Shown here in pieces: positions 19,166-28,024 of a stretch of 64,000 nucleotides of DNA. The stretch is from Dyella sp. A6. GTDB taxonomy: Bacteria > Pseudomonadota > Gammaproteobacteria > Xanthomonadales > Rhodanobacteraceae. The position numbers and the translations under genes were made by a program. The notes beneath the pieces are model-generated. The model had not been told where the DNA came from. It searched no databases and worked only from the letters and a program-made list of their open reading frames with translations. Every line of letters begins with the position of its first letter. Positions within the stretch are counted from its first letter, which is position 1. The stretch spans positions 3,286,001 through 3,350,000 of the forward strand of contig NZ_CP132911.1 in the NCBI RefSeq assembly GCF_036320485.1, read 5' to 3'.

Positions 19166-19178
19166 GTTTGGCTAGCGT
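19150..19178 (+). promoter_or_regulatory. Candidate sigma70 promoter of the TonB receptor gene
   Basis: TTGACA at 19150-19155 is a consensus -35 box. A 17-bp spacer leads to TAGCGT at 19173-19178, a weak -10. The -35 lies inside the second operator, so repressor binding would block polymerase. Confidence 0.5.
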
Positions 19179-19514
19179 GCACCGTGCACAAGGGTCAAGA
19201 CGCTCCGATGTGCAAGGCAAGGGGAAAAAATGTCGACCAATGGAGCGAACCCGATGCGGGTGACGGCGCAGTCCATGCATTGGTTCCGCACGTACGCGGA
19301 ACAGACCGCGCATCCTCTGCAGCGCATGACGGGCACGCCCGCAATACGGACCGAGATACATAAAGAGATCCACCGATGATCCGGAGCTGTTCGGTGGATG
19401 TGCATCCTGAACAAGTCAAGCCGCACCAAGCTAGAACCACGTACAGCGCTGTCGACATCAGAACAAGACTGAACCAGTCAAAAAGCCAGAATTAAGCAGG
19501 AGGGGAGAGCAGAC

Positions 19515-22500
19515 ATGAACAAGCATTCCATGCAGACGCACGCGCGTGGCATCCATAAGCCACTGCGACTGTCCTTTGCGATCGCGGCAACGCTGTTCGC
19601 CGCCGGCCAGCTGCATGCGCAGAGCACGCAGCCCGCCTCGCAGGCCAGCGACCACACCGAACAGGCCGCCAACAAGGACAACAGCAAAACCACGAAGCCA
19701 AGCAAGAAGAAGGTGGTAACGCTGACCTCGATGACGGTCAACGGCTACGCCGCGAGCCTGAGTCGAGCACAGGAGATCAAGAAATACGCCAACACCGTGG
19801 TGGATGCCATCTCCGCACAGGACGCGACCTCACTACCGGATACCTCCGTCACGGAGGCGCTGAAGCGTCTGCCTGGCGTGACGGTCAGCTCGTTCGGCGT
19901 CCAGGCAGACCCTGACCACTTCTCGATCCAGGGAACCGACATCAGCCTGGAAGGCTTGCCCTATACAAGCACGCTGATCAACGGCGGCTCGGTGTTCTCC
20001 GCGGGTGGTGGCGAAGGCCTGAATTTCTCGACCGTGGCTCCCGAGCTGATCGGCACAGTCGTGGTGAGCAAGAACCAGACTGCAAGCATGATCGATGGCG
20101 GCATCTCCGGCACCATCAACATGAACACGCGCAAGCCGTTCGACAGTGACAAGCCAACGACGGCGGCGGCGAGCATAGGTATTGACTGGGGCACCCTGGC
20201 CAAGAAGAGCACGCCGCACATGTCGGCGTTGTTCAGCCACAACTTCAATACCGACTGGGGTCGCTTCGGCATTCTCGGCGCAGCAGCGTACGGCCGGATC
20301 GCGCAGCAGGACAACGCGATTTCGGTGGTCGACTACCAACAGCGCTGCAATGGCTGCACGCTTCCGAACGGCGTGGTCGACAGCTTTCCGGGGCTTGCGG
20401 CAGGACAGACTGCCTACGTTCCGGTAGGTGGTGACCTGCGCCTTCAGAACCAGACATCGGAGCGCTTCGGGCACGACATCGCCGCGCAATGGGAAAGCCC
20501 GGACAAGAAACTCCGCGCCACACTTCAGTGGACCGGCGTCTCGGACAACGAAACGACGTTCGAGCATACGCTGCAGGCGTCGACCGACGCATGTGCTTTC
20601 GGCGGCTATACCACCTGCGCCATCCCCTTGTCGGGAACCGTGCCTACGTACGATTCCAACGGCGTGTTGACCTCGGGCATCATCACCACGGCCCCATCCG
20701 CCACCAGCTTCACACCGAGCAGCTACGGCGGCATGCAGACCCAGCTGGATACCACCGGCTATCGGACGCGCTACACCACCAACGATATCAACCTCAAGTT
20801 GGGCTGGGATGTCACCGACAGGCTGCACCTGAGTGGCGATGCGCAGTACACGAAGTCGCGCTACGACTACCGCTACTACTACATCCGCCAGCTGACCAAT
20901 GCCAACTGGGCCATTACCACCCATGGCAACAACGTGCCCAGCGTCAGCTTGCTGTCGCCGAACCCAGCCCAGACCACGGCGCAGTATTTCGCCGATCCCG
21001 CAAACTTCTACTACGCGGCCGCACAGGATGCCTACCGAAATTCCTGGGGTAACCAGCGCGCCCTCCGGCTCGACGGCACCTTCGATGTCAATGCCGACTT
21101 GATCGACAGCGTCCAGTTCGGCGTCCGCTACGCCAAGCAAAGCGAGACACTGCAGAATTCGATCTTCAACTATCAGAACATCAGCTCGCCCTACGTCTGG
21201 GGAGGCTGGTCGCCTGTCATCACTGGCGCCCAGACGCCGGGCGTGACTGCGCCGGTCAGCATCGACCTGCCCGGGTTCAACACCAACTATGGCGTGACCG
21301 CCCCCTACGTCAATGTGAATCCGGCACTGCAGTTCGACAAGGCCGTGGCGATCATGCGCGCCATCAATGCCCAGTGGCTGGCTTCCGCGCCGCCGGGGTC
21401 GCTGGGCAACCCGTACTACACCAACGACCAGCGGGTCGGCCTGGTTCCGGGCACGGGATACATGCCACAGGAGATCTCCTCCAACTCCACAGCGACACGT
21501 GCCGCGTACGTGCAGCTGAATTTCGGTAACGACAGCAGCAACTTCCTGAGCAATCTGCAGATCAGCGGCAACGTAGGCGTCCGCATCGTTCACACGCAGA
21601 ACAACGCCACCGGTTACCTGATCGTCCCGAATCAGTCACTGGCGCAGAACGGCATGTCCGTAGCGGCGTACTGCGCACTTCAGACCTCCGGCGGATCCGC
21701 TGCCGCCGGTACGTTCTGCGCACTGAGTCCGGCTCAGCAACAGCAGTACACCCGGTTCGCGAATGGCGCCTACACGCCGATCACCGCGCCGAACTCGTAC
21801 AACAACATCCTCCCGAGCTTCAACCTGGCGATCGGCTGGACGAACAATCTCATCTCGCGCTTCGCCTACTCGAAAGCGATCTACCGCCCCAGCCTGCAGT
21901 CCCTCGCGGCGGGTCAAGGCGTGTCCGGCCTGCTTCCTTACACGCCATCCAACGGGCTGACGACACCGACCGTCGGGAACGCCCAGACCGGCACGAACCC
22001 CTATCTCAAGCCCATCACCTCGCAGAACTTCGACCTCACGACCGAGTGGTATTTCGCGAATGTCGGCCAGCTGTCCGCAACGCTGTTCTGGAAGAAGCTG
22101 AACAACCTTATCGAGTACGACACCAGCGTGGCCAATGTAGCGGTCACTAATAACGGCGTGACCTATCCGGAGATCTACACGGCCGGCCTCGTTAACCTCA
22201 ACCACAAGGCCAACGTGCATGGCGTCGAACTGGCCTACCAGCAGACGTTCTCATTCCTTCCGGGCTGGCTGTCTGGCCTGGGTGCCAACGCCAATTACAC
22301 CTACATCAAGTCCGGCGGCATGCACTTCGGCTCGGTGCATTACTGTGCTTATGGCTATGCGGCTGCAACGCAGTGCGTCAACCAGACCAACCTGCCGCCG
22401 CAGGAGCTGTCCCGCGACAGCCTCAACCTGGGCGTCTACTACGGCAAGGGTCCGTTGAATGCCAAGGTGGTCTGGAACTGGCGCTCCGCCTTCCTTATCA

Positions 22501-22736
22501 CGGCCTCGGAAGCGGACTACCCGTTCCTTCCGGTCATGGCCAGGGGTCAAGGGCAGGTCGATGCCTCCGTGAGCTATGCGCTCAACAAGCACATGAAGCT
22601 CTCGCTGCAGGCGGCGAACATTCTCAACTCGACGTTCAAGACCCGCGAAATCGTCAATACCGAAGGCTTGCAGGTTCCCAAGGGATTCTTCCGGTTCGAC
22701 ACGCGTTACGACCTCACCTTCACGATGAGTCTCTGA
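19515..22736 (+). CDS. TonB-dependent receptor (oligosaccharide uptake)
   Basis: The protein is 1073 residues. The signal peptide is about residues 1-35 (KPLRLSFAIAATLFAAGQLHAQ). A Thr/Lys-rich linker precedes the plug: VVDAISAQDATSLPDTSVTEALKRLPGVTV and the closing SMIDGGISGTINMNTRKPF are typical of the large Xanthomonadales/Caulobacter carbohydrate receptors. The beta-barrel ends in the aromatic-rich RFDTRYDLTFTMSL. Such receptors import oligosaccharides across the outer membrane with energy from TonB. The downstream glycosidase genes and the divergent LacI regulator make this a carbohydrate-utilisation locus with a TonB receptor. The substrate is probably a beta-glucoside, judged from GH3, but this is not proven. 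Confidence 0.92.
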   Translation: MNKHSMQTHARGIHKPLRLSFAIAATLFAAGQLHAQSTQPASQASDHTEQAANKDNSKTTKPSKKKVVTLTSMTVNGYAASLSRAQEIKKYANTVVDAISAQDATSLPDTSVTEALKRLPGVTVSSFGVQADPDHFSIQGTDISLEGLPYTSTLINGGSVFSAGGGEGLNFSTVAPELIGTVVVSKNQTASMIDGGISGTINMNTRKPFDSDKPTTAAASIGIDWGTLAKKSTPHMSALFSHNFNTDWGRFGILGAAAYGRIAQQDNAISVVDYQQRCNGCTLPNGVVDSFPGLAAGQTAYVPVGGDLRLQNQTSERFGHDIAAQWESPDKKLRATLQWTGVSDNETTFEHTLQASTDACAFGGYTTCAIPLSGTVPTYDSNGVLTSGIITTAPSATSFTPSSYGGMQTQLDTTGYRTRYTTNDINLKLGWDVTDRLHLSGDAQYTKSRYDYRYYYIRQLTNANWAITTHGNNVPSVSLLSPNPAQTTAQYFADPANFYYAAAQDAYRNSWGNQRALRLDGTFDVNADLIDSVQFGVRYAKQSETLQNSIFNYQNISSPYVWGGWSPVITGAQTPGVTAPVSIDLPGFNTNYGVTAPYVNVNPALQFDKAVAIMRAINAQWLASAPPGSLGNPYYTNDQRVGLVPGTGYMPQEISSNSTATRAAYVQLNFGNDSSNFLSNLQISGNVGVRIVHTQNNATGYLIVPNQSLAQNGMSVAAYCALQTSGGSAAAGTFCALSPAQQQQYTRFANGAYTPITAPNSYNNILPSFNLAIGWTNNLISRFAYSKAIYRPSLQSLAAGQGVSGLLPYTPSNGLTTPTVGNAQTGTNPYLKPITSQNFDLTTEWYFANVGQLSATLFWKKLNNLIEYDTSVANVAVTNNGVTYPEIYTAGLVNLNHKANVHGVELAYQQTFSFLPGWLSGLGANANYTYIKSGGMHFGSVHYCAYGYAAATQCVNQTNLPPQELSRDSLNLGVYYGKGPLNAKVVWNWRSAFLITASEADYPFLPVMARGQGQVDASVSYALNKHMKLSLQAANILNSTFKTREIVNTEGLQVPKGFFRFDTRYDLTFTMSL

Positions 22737-22745
22737 GCACGTCCC

Positions 22746-22783
22746 GCCCCTTGCCGCGATCAATCCGGTCCGCGGCAAGGGGC
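22746..22783 (+). terminator. Strong hairpin after the TonB receptor gene
   Basis: GCCCCTTGCCGCG at 22746-22758 pairs perfectly with CGCGGCAAGGGGC at 22771-22783, a 13-bp stem with a 12-nt loop, ten bases after the receptor stop. No T-tract follows, so it may attenuate or stabilise the message rather than end it fully. Confidence 0.6.
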
Positions 22784-22973
22784 CCATTCCGAGGGCGTGG
22801 CAACCTCCAGATCGTCTGTGCTTCGTGAACGGAGGCACGCCCTGCGGCCAATCGGCTCATTACGCCGGCATCCATTCGCAATGGCTTGAGGCCCTCTGAT
22901 GACTATCGGCCTGATGACTATCAGCGCGCTTCGAGCCAATCGCTGGAGGCCATTAAGGCTTTGCGGAGCGAAC

Positions 22974-24182
22974 ATGTACATGGTGCTTGCCACCGCAGTG
23001 GCAAGGCCAAGGCCGAGCGAACACCTTTCTCCCACCGCACAAATCCATGCCATCGCACGCGCCGGCTGCAATGCCATCGCCATGCGTGTCGACGCCGTAC
23101 CGGGAGATACACCAGTACTGCTGCGCAGCTACGACAACCGGCGCGGAAGTGGCGCGCCCGCGCTGGCCCCTCTGCGATCCGCCGCCTTCACGTACGACAA
23201 CGCACTCGCCGTGATCGCGCTGCTCGCCTGCCACCGACGCACCGAAGCCCGTCGCATCGGCGAGGCATTGCGGCTGGCGGCCATGCACGACACACGCCTG
23301 CGCGACGCTTACCGTGCTGGCCCCGTCGAAGGCAACAAACCGCTGCCCAATGGCTGGTGGAATGCACAGCACACGAAGTGGACCGATGCTGCACACGTCT
23401 ACGCCGGTGCGTACCAGAACGGCACATCCTGCGGCAATGTCGCCTGGACCGCGCTGGCCCTGCTGGCGTTGCAGCACGCCAGCGGCGAAGTACGCTGGCG
23501 TGATGCTGCCGTGCACCTCGCCAACTGGGTGGTCCGCCACGCCTCGGACAATCGCGGCGCCGGTGGATTCGATGGTGGCATCGAGTCGTACCTGCTGACA
23601 CCGAGGAAGGCGACATGGAAATCGACCGAACACAATATCGACCTGACTGCGCTGTTCGCATGGTTGAATCGCATCTCGGCGCCCGGCGGTGACTGGCGCG
23701 CACAGGCCCGACACGCACGCAGCTTCGTCGCGGCGCAATGGGATGCAGCGAGCGGCCACTTCTGGATGGGCACCCGGGCCGACGGCGTGACTCCGCTGCG
23801 TTCGATGTCCGCGCTCGACGTACAGTTGTGGGCGCAACTGCTGCCCGATGCACCAGCGACCTGGCGGCGCGCACTGGCCTGGGTCCGGCATACAAATGCT
23901 GTCGACAGCGGCTTCGACTTTACCGGGGTACGCGACGGCATGTGGACGGAAGGTACCGCGCAGGCGGCGCTGGTCTATCGCTGGATCGGCGACGACTCAC
24001 GCGCCACGCCGCTGTTCGCCGCTATCGCCAGACAGGCATCGCCGGGGGGATTTCTCTACGCCACACCGCAACCACGCATTACCACCATCTACGCCTACTA
24101 CTATCACCAGCCCTGCCTGGCCGCGACGGCCTGGGCCGTGCTCGCAGCATCGAACCACAACCCGTACCAGCCAGGCGCATGA
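22974..24182 (+). CDS. Six-hairpin ((alpha/alpha)6-barrel) glycosidase-like protein, family unknown
   Basis: The protein is 402 residues from the ATG at 22974 (gcggagcgaac before it gives a fair ribosome site). An upstream ATG at 22899 would give 427. It shows repeating helix-pair units typical of six-hairpin barrels: TYDNALAVIALLACH, GNVAWTALALLAL, EHNIDLTALFAWL, LDVQLWAQLL, GMWTEGTAQAALVYRWIGD. The Trp/His/Asp/Glu pattern is that of glycosidases of this fold. No convincing signal peptide is present, unlike the secreted GH3 enzyme next door, so it could act in the cytoplasm or the start may be misplaced. It sits between the TonB receptor and GH3. Candidate acids are E and D in TEHNID and the E in MWTEGTAQ. 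The precise family was not recognised. Confidence 0.62.
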   Translation: MYMVLATAVARPRPSEHLSPTAQIHAIARAGCNAIAMRVDAVPGDTPVLLRSYDNRRGSGAPALAPLRSAAFTYDNALAVIALLACHRRTEARRIGEALRLAAMHDTRLRDAYRAGPVEGNKPLPNGWWNAQHTKWTDAAHVYAGAYQNGTSCGNVAWTALALLALQHASGEVRWRDAAVHLANWVVRHASDNRGAGGFDGGIESYLLTPRKATWKSTEHNIDLTALFAWLNRISAPGGDWRAQARHARSFVAAQWDAASGHFWMGTRADGVTPLRSMSALDVQLWAQLLPDAPATWRRALAWVRHTNAVDSGFDFTGVRDGMWTEGTAQAALVYRWIGDDSRATPLFAAIARQASPGGFLYATPQPRITTIYAYYYHQPCLAATAWAVLAASNHNPYQPGA

Positions 24183-24318
24183 ACGGCTATCACCAGACTC
24201 TCGGCTGGCATGACCGGTTGGCAAGCCGTCACCCACCTCCGGCGCATCTCATCTGCGCATGGCTGGATCGACTCAGATCGGGCCGACGCAAGCGATCCCA
24301 GTGATTCCATACCTGTCG

Positions 24319-24357
24319 CAAACATGTTTGTATTCGGTCTTAAGATAAATAAGAGGG
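24319..24357 (+). promoter_or_regulatory. Palindrome, TAAGATAAA motif and ribosome site before the GH3 gene
   Basis: CAAACATGTTTG at 24319-24330 is a perfect 12-bp palindrome. CTTAAGATAAATAAG follows at 24339-24353. The AGAGGG at 24352-24357 is the ribosome site for the ATG at 24362. The AT-rich block may be a -10 region or operator. It shares TAAGATAAA with a site upstream of the galactonate operon. Confidence 0.4.
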
Positions 24358-24361
24358 TGTC

Positions 24362-26623
24362 ATGACGCTTCACACCGTTCGCGCAGCTTCCTTCATCGGC
24401 ATGGCGCTGATGGCGAGCTTCGGAACCTGCGCCGCAGGCTCCACCGGCAATGCCACACATCCATGGATGAACCCCCATCTCTCGCCCAACCAGCGCGCCA
24501 CTCTAGTGCTGAAGGCGATGAACGAAGATCAGAAATTCCAGCTGATCAGTACCCAATTCGGCGACACCGAGAACGGCCACGTGATGGCGCCCGGCGCCCT
24601 CGGATCAGCCGGCTACGATCCGGCAATCCGCTCGTTGGGCCTGCCCGCCTTGCAGGAGAGCGACGCCGGCCTTGGCGTCGCCAAGCCACTCAAGCTGGGC
24701 GCCACCGCCCTACCCTCCGGCTTGTCCACCGCAGCCAGCTTCGACCCCGCACTGGCCTATGCCGGCGGCGCGATGATCGGCAGCGAGGCCCACCACCGCG
24801 GTTTCAACGTGATGCTCGCCGGAGGCGCGGACCTGGTCCGCGACCCGCGCAATGGCCGCAACTTCGAGTACGCCGGCGAAGACCCGCTGCTCACCGGCTT
24901 GATCGTCGGCAACGCCATCGCCGGCATCCAGAGCCAGCACGTCGTTTCGACCATCAAGCACTTCGCGCTCAACGACCTGGAAACGGCGCGCACCGAACTG
25001 AGTTCCGACATTGCGCCGGCCGCTGCTCGCGAGTCCGACCTGCTGGCGTTCGAGATCGCCATCGAGACCGGCCACCCCGGTGCGGTGATGTGCTCCTACA
25101 ACCGTATCAACAGCGTCTACGCCTGCGAGAACGACTGGCTGCTCAACACGGTGCTGAAGCACGACTGGCACTACCCCGGCTATGTGATGTCAGACTGGGG
25201 TGCGGTCCACAGCGCGGCCAAGGCAGCCCTGGCCGGATTGGACCAGGAGTCGGCCGGCGAAACCTTCGACAAGAAGGTCTACTTCGACAAGCCGCTTCGC
25301 GCAGCAGTGGCCGCCGGCAAGGTCCCCCAGTCGCGCATTGACGACATGGCCCGGCGCATACTGCACAGCCTGTTCGCCGCTGGCGCGATCGATCATCCGG
25401 CGGTGCAGGCACCGATCGACTTCGCCGCCGACCGCAAGGTGGCGCAGCACGTCGAGGAAGCCGGTGCGGTGCTGCTGCGCAACCAGGGCAACATTCTGCC
25501 GCTGTCTGCCGCGCAGTCGATCGCGGTGATCGGCGGACATGCCGACAAGGGCGTGCTGACCGGCGGCGGTTCCTCTGCAGTGCAGTCGCCCGAGGGCAAT
25601 GCCGTACCCGGTCTGGCACCGACCGGATGGCCCGGCCCGCGCATCTATCAGCCGTCGGCACCACTGGCCGCGATCCGCCAACGCGCACACGGCGCCGTGC
25701 ATTACCTCAGTGGCCAGGACATCGCCGCGGCCGCGCGCCTGGCCGCCAAGTCCAACGTGGCCGTGGTATTCGTCGAGCAGTGGGCCGCCGAAAGCTTCGA
25801 CGCGCCGCACCTGACCCTGCCGGGCAACCAGGACGCCCTGGTCGAAGCCGTGGCCAAGGCCAACCCGCACACCATCGTGGTGCTGGAAAACAACGGCCCG
25901 GTCGCCATGCCCTGGCTGCACCAGGTCGATGGCGTGCTCGAAGCCTGGTATCCCGGCGCCGGCGGCGGTGAAGCGATTGCCCGGCTGCTCTATGGCGAAG
26001 TCGACCCCGCCGGCCGCCTGCCAGTGACCTGGCCGCGCAGCGAATCGCAGCTGCCGCGCCCCAGCATCCCCGGTGCCGGCCTCGCATCCATCGGCCTGGT
26101 GCCCCAAGGCAAGCCGGCCATGCATGTCGACTACAACATCGAAGGCGCCGATGTCGGCTACCGCTGGTACCAGCACAAGGGCTTCAAGCCGCTGTTCCCG
26201 TTCGGCTACGGCCTGACCTATACCCACTTCGCCTACAGCGGCTTCAAACCCGAGCGCGTGAACGGCCGCGTCATGGTCTCGTTCACCGTGACCAACCGCG
26301 GCAGGCGCAGCGGCGTGGACGTGCCGCAGCTCTATGTGACGCTACCCGGCAAGGGCCAGGTGCGACGTCTGGCCGGTTGGTGCCGGGTACAGCTGAAGCC
26401 TGGCCAGTCCGCCCACCTTCAGGTCGCGGCCGACCCCCGTCTGCTGGTGAATTTCGACAGCGCGCGGCAAGAGTGGCAGCGGCCTGCTGGCAGCTACCTG
26501 CTGCAACTCGGACACTCGGCCACGTCGTTCCAGGGTCAGGATCATGTCACCCTTGCTGCAGCCACCTGGCCGGCAACCGCCGCACCGAAGGGCCAGCCGC
26601 AACCCTGTGTCGACTCCCCGTAA
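24362..26623 (+). CDS. GH3 beta-glucosidase-like enzyme, secreted; last codons supplied by an IS element
   Basis: The protein is 753 residues. The signal peptide is about 1-25 (ASFIGMALMASFGTCAAG). The N-terminal GH3 barrel has substrate-binding K199-H200 (STIKHFALND) and the nucleophile D278 in VMSDWGAVHS. The second alpha/beta domain (about 370-590) carries ATGGGSSA-type GGGSSAVQSPEG, and a fibronectin III-like domain closes the protein (FTVTNRGRRSGVDVPQLYV). It probably removes non-reducing beta-linked glucose from oligosaccharides in the periplasm. The stop TAA and the codons for Val-Asp-Ser-Pro lie inside the left inverted repeat of the IS3-family element. The natural tail is therefore lost, although the FnIII domain looks complete. 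Confidence 0.9.
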   Translation: MTLHTVRAASFIGMALMASFGTCAAGSTGNATHPWMNPHLSPNQRATLVLKAMNEDQKFQLISTQFGDTENGHVMAPGALGSAGYDPAIRSLGLPALQESDAGLGVAKPLKLGATALPSGLSTAASFDPALAYAGGAMIGSEAHHRGFNVMLAGGADLVRDPRNGRNFEYAGEDPLLTGLIVGNAIAGIQSQHVVSTIKHFALNDLETARTELSSDIAPAAARESDLLAFEIAIETGHPGAVMCSYNRINSVYACENDWLLNTVLKHDWHYPGYVMSDWGAVHSAAKAALAGLDQESAGETFDKKVYFDKPLRAAVAAGKVPQSRIDDMARRILHSLFAAGAIDHPAVQAPIDFAADRKVAQHVEEAGAVLLRNQGNILPLSAAQSIAVIGGHADKGVLTGGGSSAVQSPEGNAVPGLAPTGWPGPRIYQPSAPLAAIRQRAHGAVHYLSGQDIAAAARLAAKSNVAVVFVEQWAAESFDAPHLTLPGNQDALVEAVAKANPHTIVVLENNGPVAMPWLHQVDGVLEAWYPGAGGGEAIARLLYGEVDPAGRLPVTWPRSESQLPRPSIPGAGLASIGLVPQGKPAMHVDYNIEGADVGYRWYQHKGFKPLFPFGYGLTYTHFAYSGFKPERVNGRVMVSFTVTNRGRRSGVDVPQLYVTLPGKGQVRRLAGWCRVQLKPGQSAHLQVAADPRLLVNFDSARQEWQRPAGSYLLQLGHSATSFQGQDHVTLAAATWPATAAPKGQPQPCVDSP

Positions 26624-26624
26624 A

Positions 26625-27479
26625 TCAGTGCCAAGCTAAATTAGAGGTTGCCGGGTCGTTCTGAAGTCGGAATTCGACGGGCGTGAGCCCGTCGAGGCTG
26701 TCGTGGGGAGTCTCGTTGTTGTAGTCGGCCAGCCACCGTTCCGCGTGCTCACGTACTTCGGTGAGCGTGCGGAAGATGTACATGTCGAGCACGCCACGGC
26801 GGAAGCTGCCGTTGAAACGCTCGATGAAGCCGTTTTGCATGGGCCTGCCGGGCTCGATGAAGTCCAGAGTGATGCCTTTGCGCTCGGCCCATTCGGCCAG
26901 CGCCAGTGCGATGAATTCCGGCCCGTTGTCCAGGCGAAGCTTGGCCGGATAGCCGCGCCAGGCCGCAATCCGCTCCAGCGTGCGGATGACACGCGTGGCG
27001 GGCAGGTTGAGGTCGACCTCGATGGCCAGTGCTTCGCGACTGAAGTCGTCAATCACGTTGAACGTCCGGAAGCGCCGCCCATCCCACAGGGCGTCGGACA
27101 TGAAGTCGATCGACCAACTAGCGTTGATCTGCTCGCCAGCCACCAAGGGCATCGGATGCCGGTTCGGTACACGCTTCTTGCCGCGTCGGCGGCGATTGAG
27201 TTGCATCCGGCAATACACGCGCCACACCCTCTTGTGGTTCCACACCAGACCGCGGCGTCGAATCAGCTGAAACAGCTTGCCGAAGCCACGCTCTGGAAAC
27301 CGTTCCGCCAGTTCAGCGAGCAGCGCAATCACTTCCTCGTCCCGATCCGGTCGGCGGCGGTAACGCGCCGTTGATCGCGACAAGCCCATCGCCGAACAAG
27401 CCCGGCGCTCGCTCCAGCCGTAGTGATTCATCAACCACGTCAGCAGCGGGCGCTTGTGCGCCGGGTCTACAACTTTTTT
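26625..27479 (-). CDS. IS3-family transposase OrfB (made by frameshift fusion with OrfA)
   Basis: This is the catalytic part of the transposase. The DDE residues are visible in [20 protein letters not shown] and [33 protein letters not shown] opens the region, and the C-terminal [18 protein letters not shown] is typical of the IS407 group. No independent start is evident. It is read by a -1 frameshift from orfA at the A-rich slip site (27474-27479 on the plus strand as TTTTTT). The frame is intact, so the element may be active. Confidence 0.9.
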   Translation of the reverse strand, partial: KKVVDPAHKRPLLTWLMNHYGWSERRACSAMGLSRSTARYRRRPDRDEEVIALLAELAERFPERGFGKLFQLIRRRGLVWNHKRVWRVYCRMQLNRRRRGKKRVPNRHPMPLVAGEQINASWSIDFMSDALWDGRRFRTFNVIDDFSREALAIEVDLNLPATRVIRTLERIAAWRGYPAKLRLDNGPEFIALALAEWAERKGITLDFIEPGRPMQNGFIERFNGSFRRGVLDMYIFRTLTEVREHAERWLADYNNETPHDSLDGLTPVEFRLQNDPATSNLAWH

Positions 27480-27733
27480 GCAATCAGATCCTTCAGCGCG
27501 TGGTTCTCCATCGCCAGCTCGGCATACATCCGCTTGAGCTTGGCGTGCTCCGCCTCGACGTCGCGCAGCCGCTGTATGTCGGACGCTTCCATCCCGCCAT
27601 ACTTGGACTTCCACACGTAGTACGTGGCGTCCGATATGCCCAACTCGCGGCACACATCTTTGACCTGCCGACCGCCTTCGACCTGCTTCAGCGTCGCGAC
27701 GATCTGACTTTCGGTGAACTTGCTCTTGCGCAT
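27467..27733 (-). CDS. IS3-family transposase OrfA (DNA-binding)
   Basis: The protein is 88 residues: [35 protein letters not shown] is the HTH_8-type domain of IS3-family OrfA. A leucine-zipper region ([29 protein letters not shown]) follows. It ends [10 protein letters not shown] just after the A AAA AAG slippery run that lets ribosomes shift -1 into orfB. Confidence 0.93.
   Translation of the reverse strand: MRKSKFTESQIVATLKQVEGGRQVKDVCRELGISDATYYVWKSKYGGMEASDIQRLRDVEAEHAKLKRMYAELAMENHALKDLIAKKL
27474..27480 (-). promoter_or_regulatory. Programmed -1 frameshift site A AAA AAG
   Basis: On the minus strand the heptamer A AAA AAG lies three codons before the orfA stop. This is the usual IS3-family slip site for making the OrfAB transposase. 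Confidence 0.8.
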
Positions 27734-27806
27734 CTTCGGTCTCCTTGGGGCTAGTTTGCCCGGAGACCTCCAGTTATGCCTGGATCAAGATTACGGGGAG
27801 TCGACA

Positions 27807-28024
27807 AATGGAGCTTATAACGGTTTGGCTTGACCGCTTACGATCACTGCCGCAGACGGCGCTAGATCAGATGGCGCTATTGGCATGAAACGTGGGGAAA
27901 CCTTAGAACCGGACCCCGATCCGGGGCATACCTCCGCCCGGTATGTGTAGCTGTCCGCTCCCTGGCTGCTGGCCCGATTAATTCCATCTATCTCATTATC
28001 TCAGGCAGACCACCTTTGGTATCG
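27807..28024. other. Residual non-coding segment between IS3 element and Sel1 gene
   Basis: These 218 bases have no ORF, RNA gene or hairpin I can support. With the Sel1 gene they probably are what remains of the cargo of the Tn7-like element whose right end lies at 28609-29793. Confidence 0.4.

Larger units (their letters stand above)
19031..19514. other. Regulatory region between the LacI gene and TonB receptor gene
   Basis: The 484 bases hold the operator and putative promoter described separately (19125-19178). From about 19180 to the receptor start at 19515 there is a long leader of roughly 330 bases with no credible ORF. It may be a long 5' UTR. A strong ribosome site (aggaggggag, 19499-19508) precedes the receptor ATG. 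Confidence 0.5.
26608..27806 (-). mobile_element. IS3-family (IS407-group-like) insertion sequence, 1199 bp
   Basis: The ends are inverted repeats: TGTCGACTCCCCGTAA at 26608-26623 and its exact complement at 27791-27806. The length of 1199 bp, the TG/CA ends and the orfA/orfB layout fit the IS3 family. The bases just outside (cctg on the left, aatg on the right) do not match, so there is no target duplication. That indicates a rearrangement or deletion at one side after insertion. Confidence 0.9.

Noticed and set aside
19833..21593. A 586-residue minus-strand ORF opposite the first TonB receptor
   Set aside because: It is an antisense frame of a clear receptor gene with no domain or start signal.
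22898..22922. Direct repeat GATGACTATC twice before the six-hairpin gene
   Set aside because: The 15-bp spaced repeat is short and could be chance. It adds an alternative ATG but no regulatory pattern could be supported.
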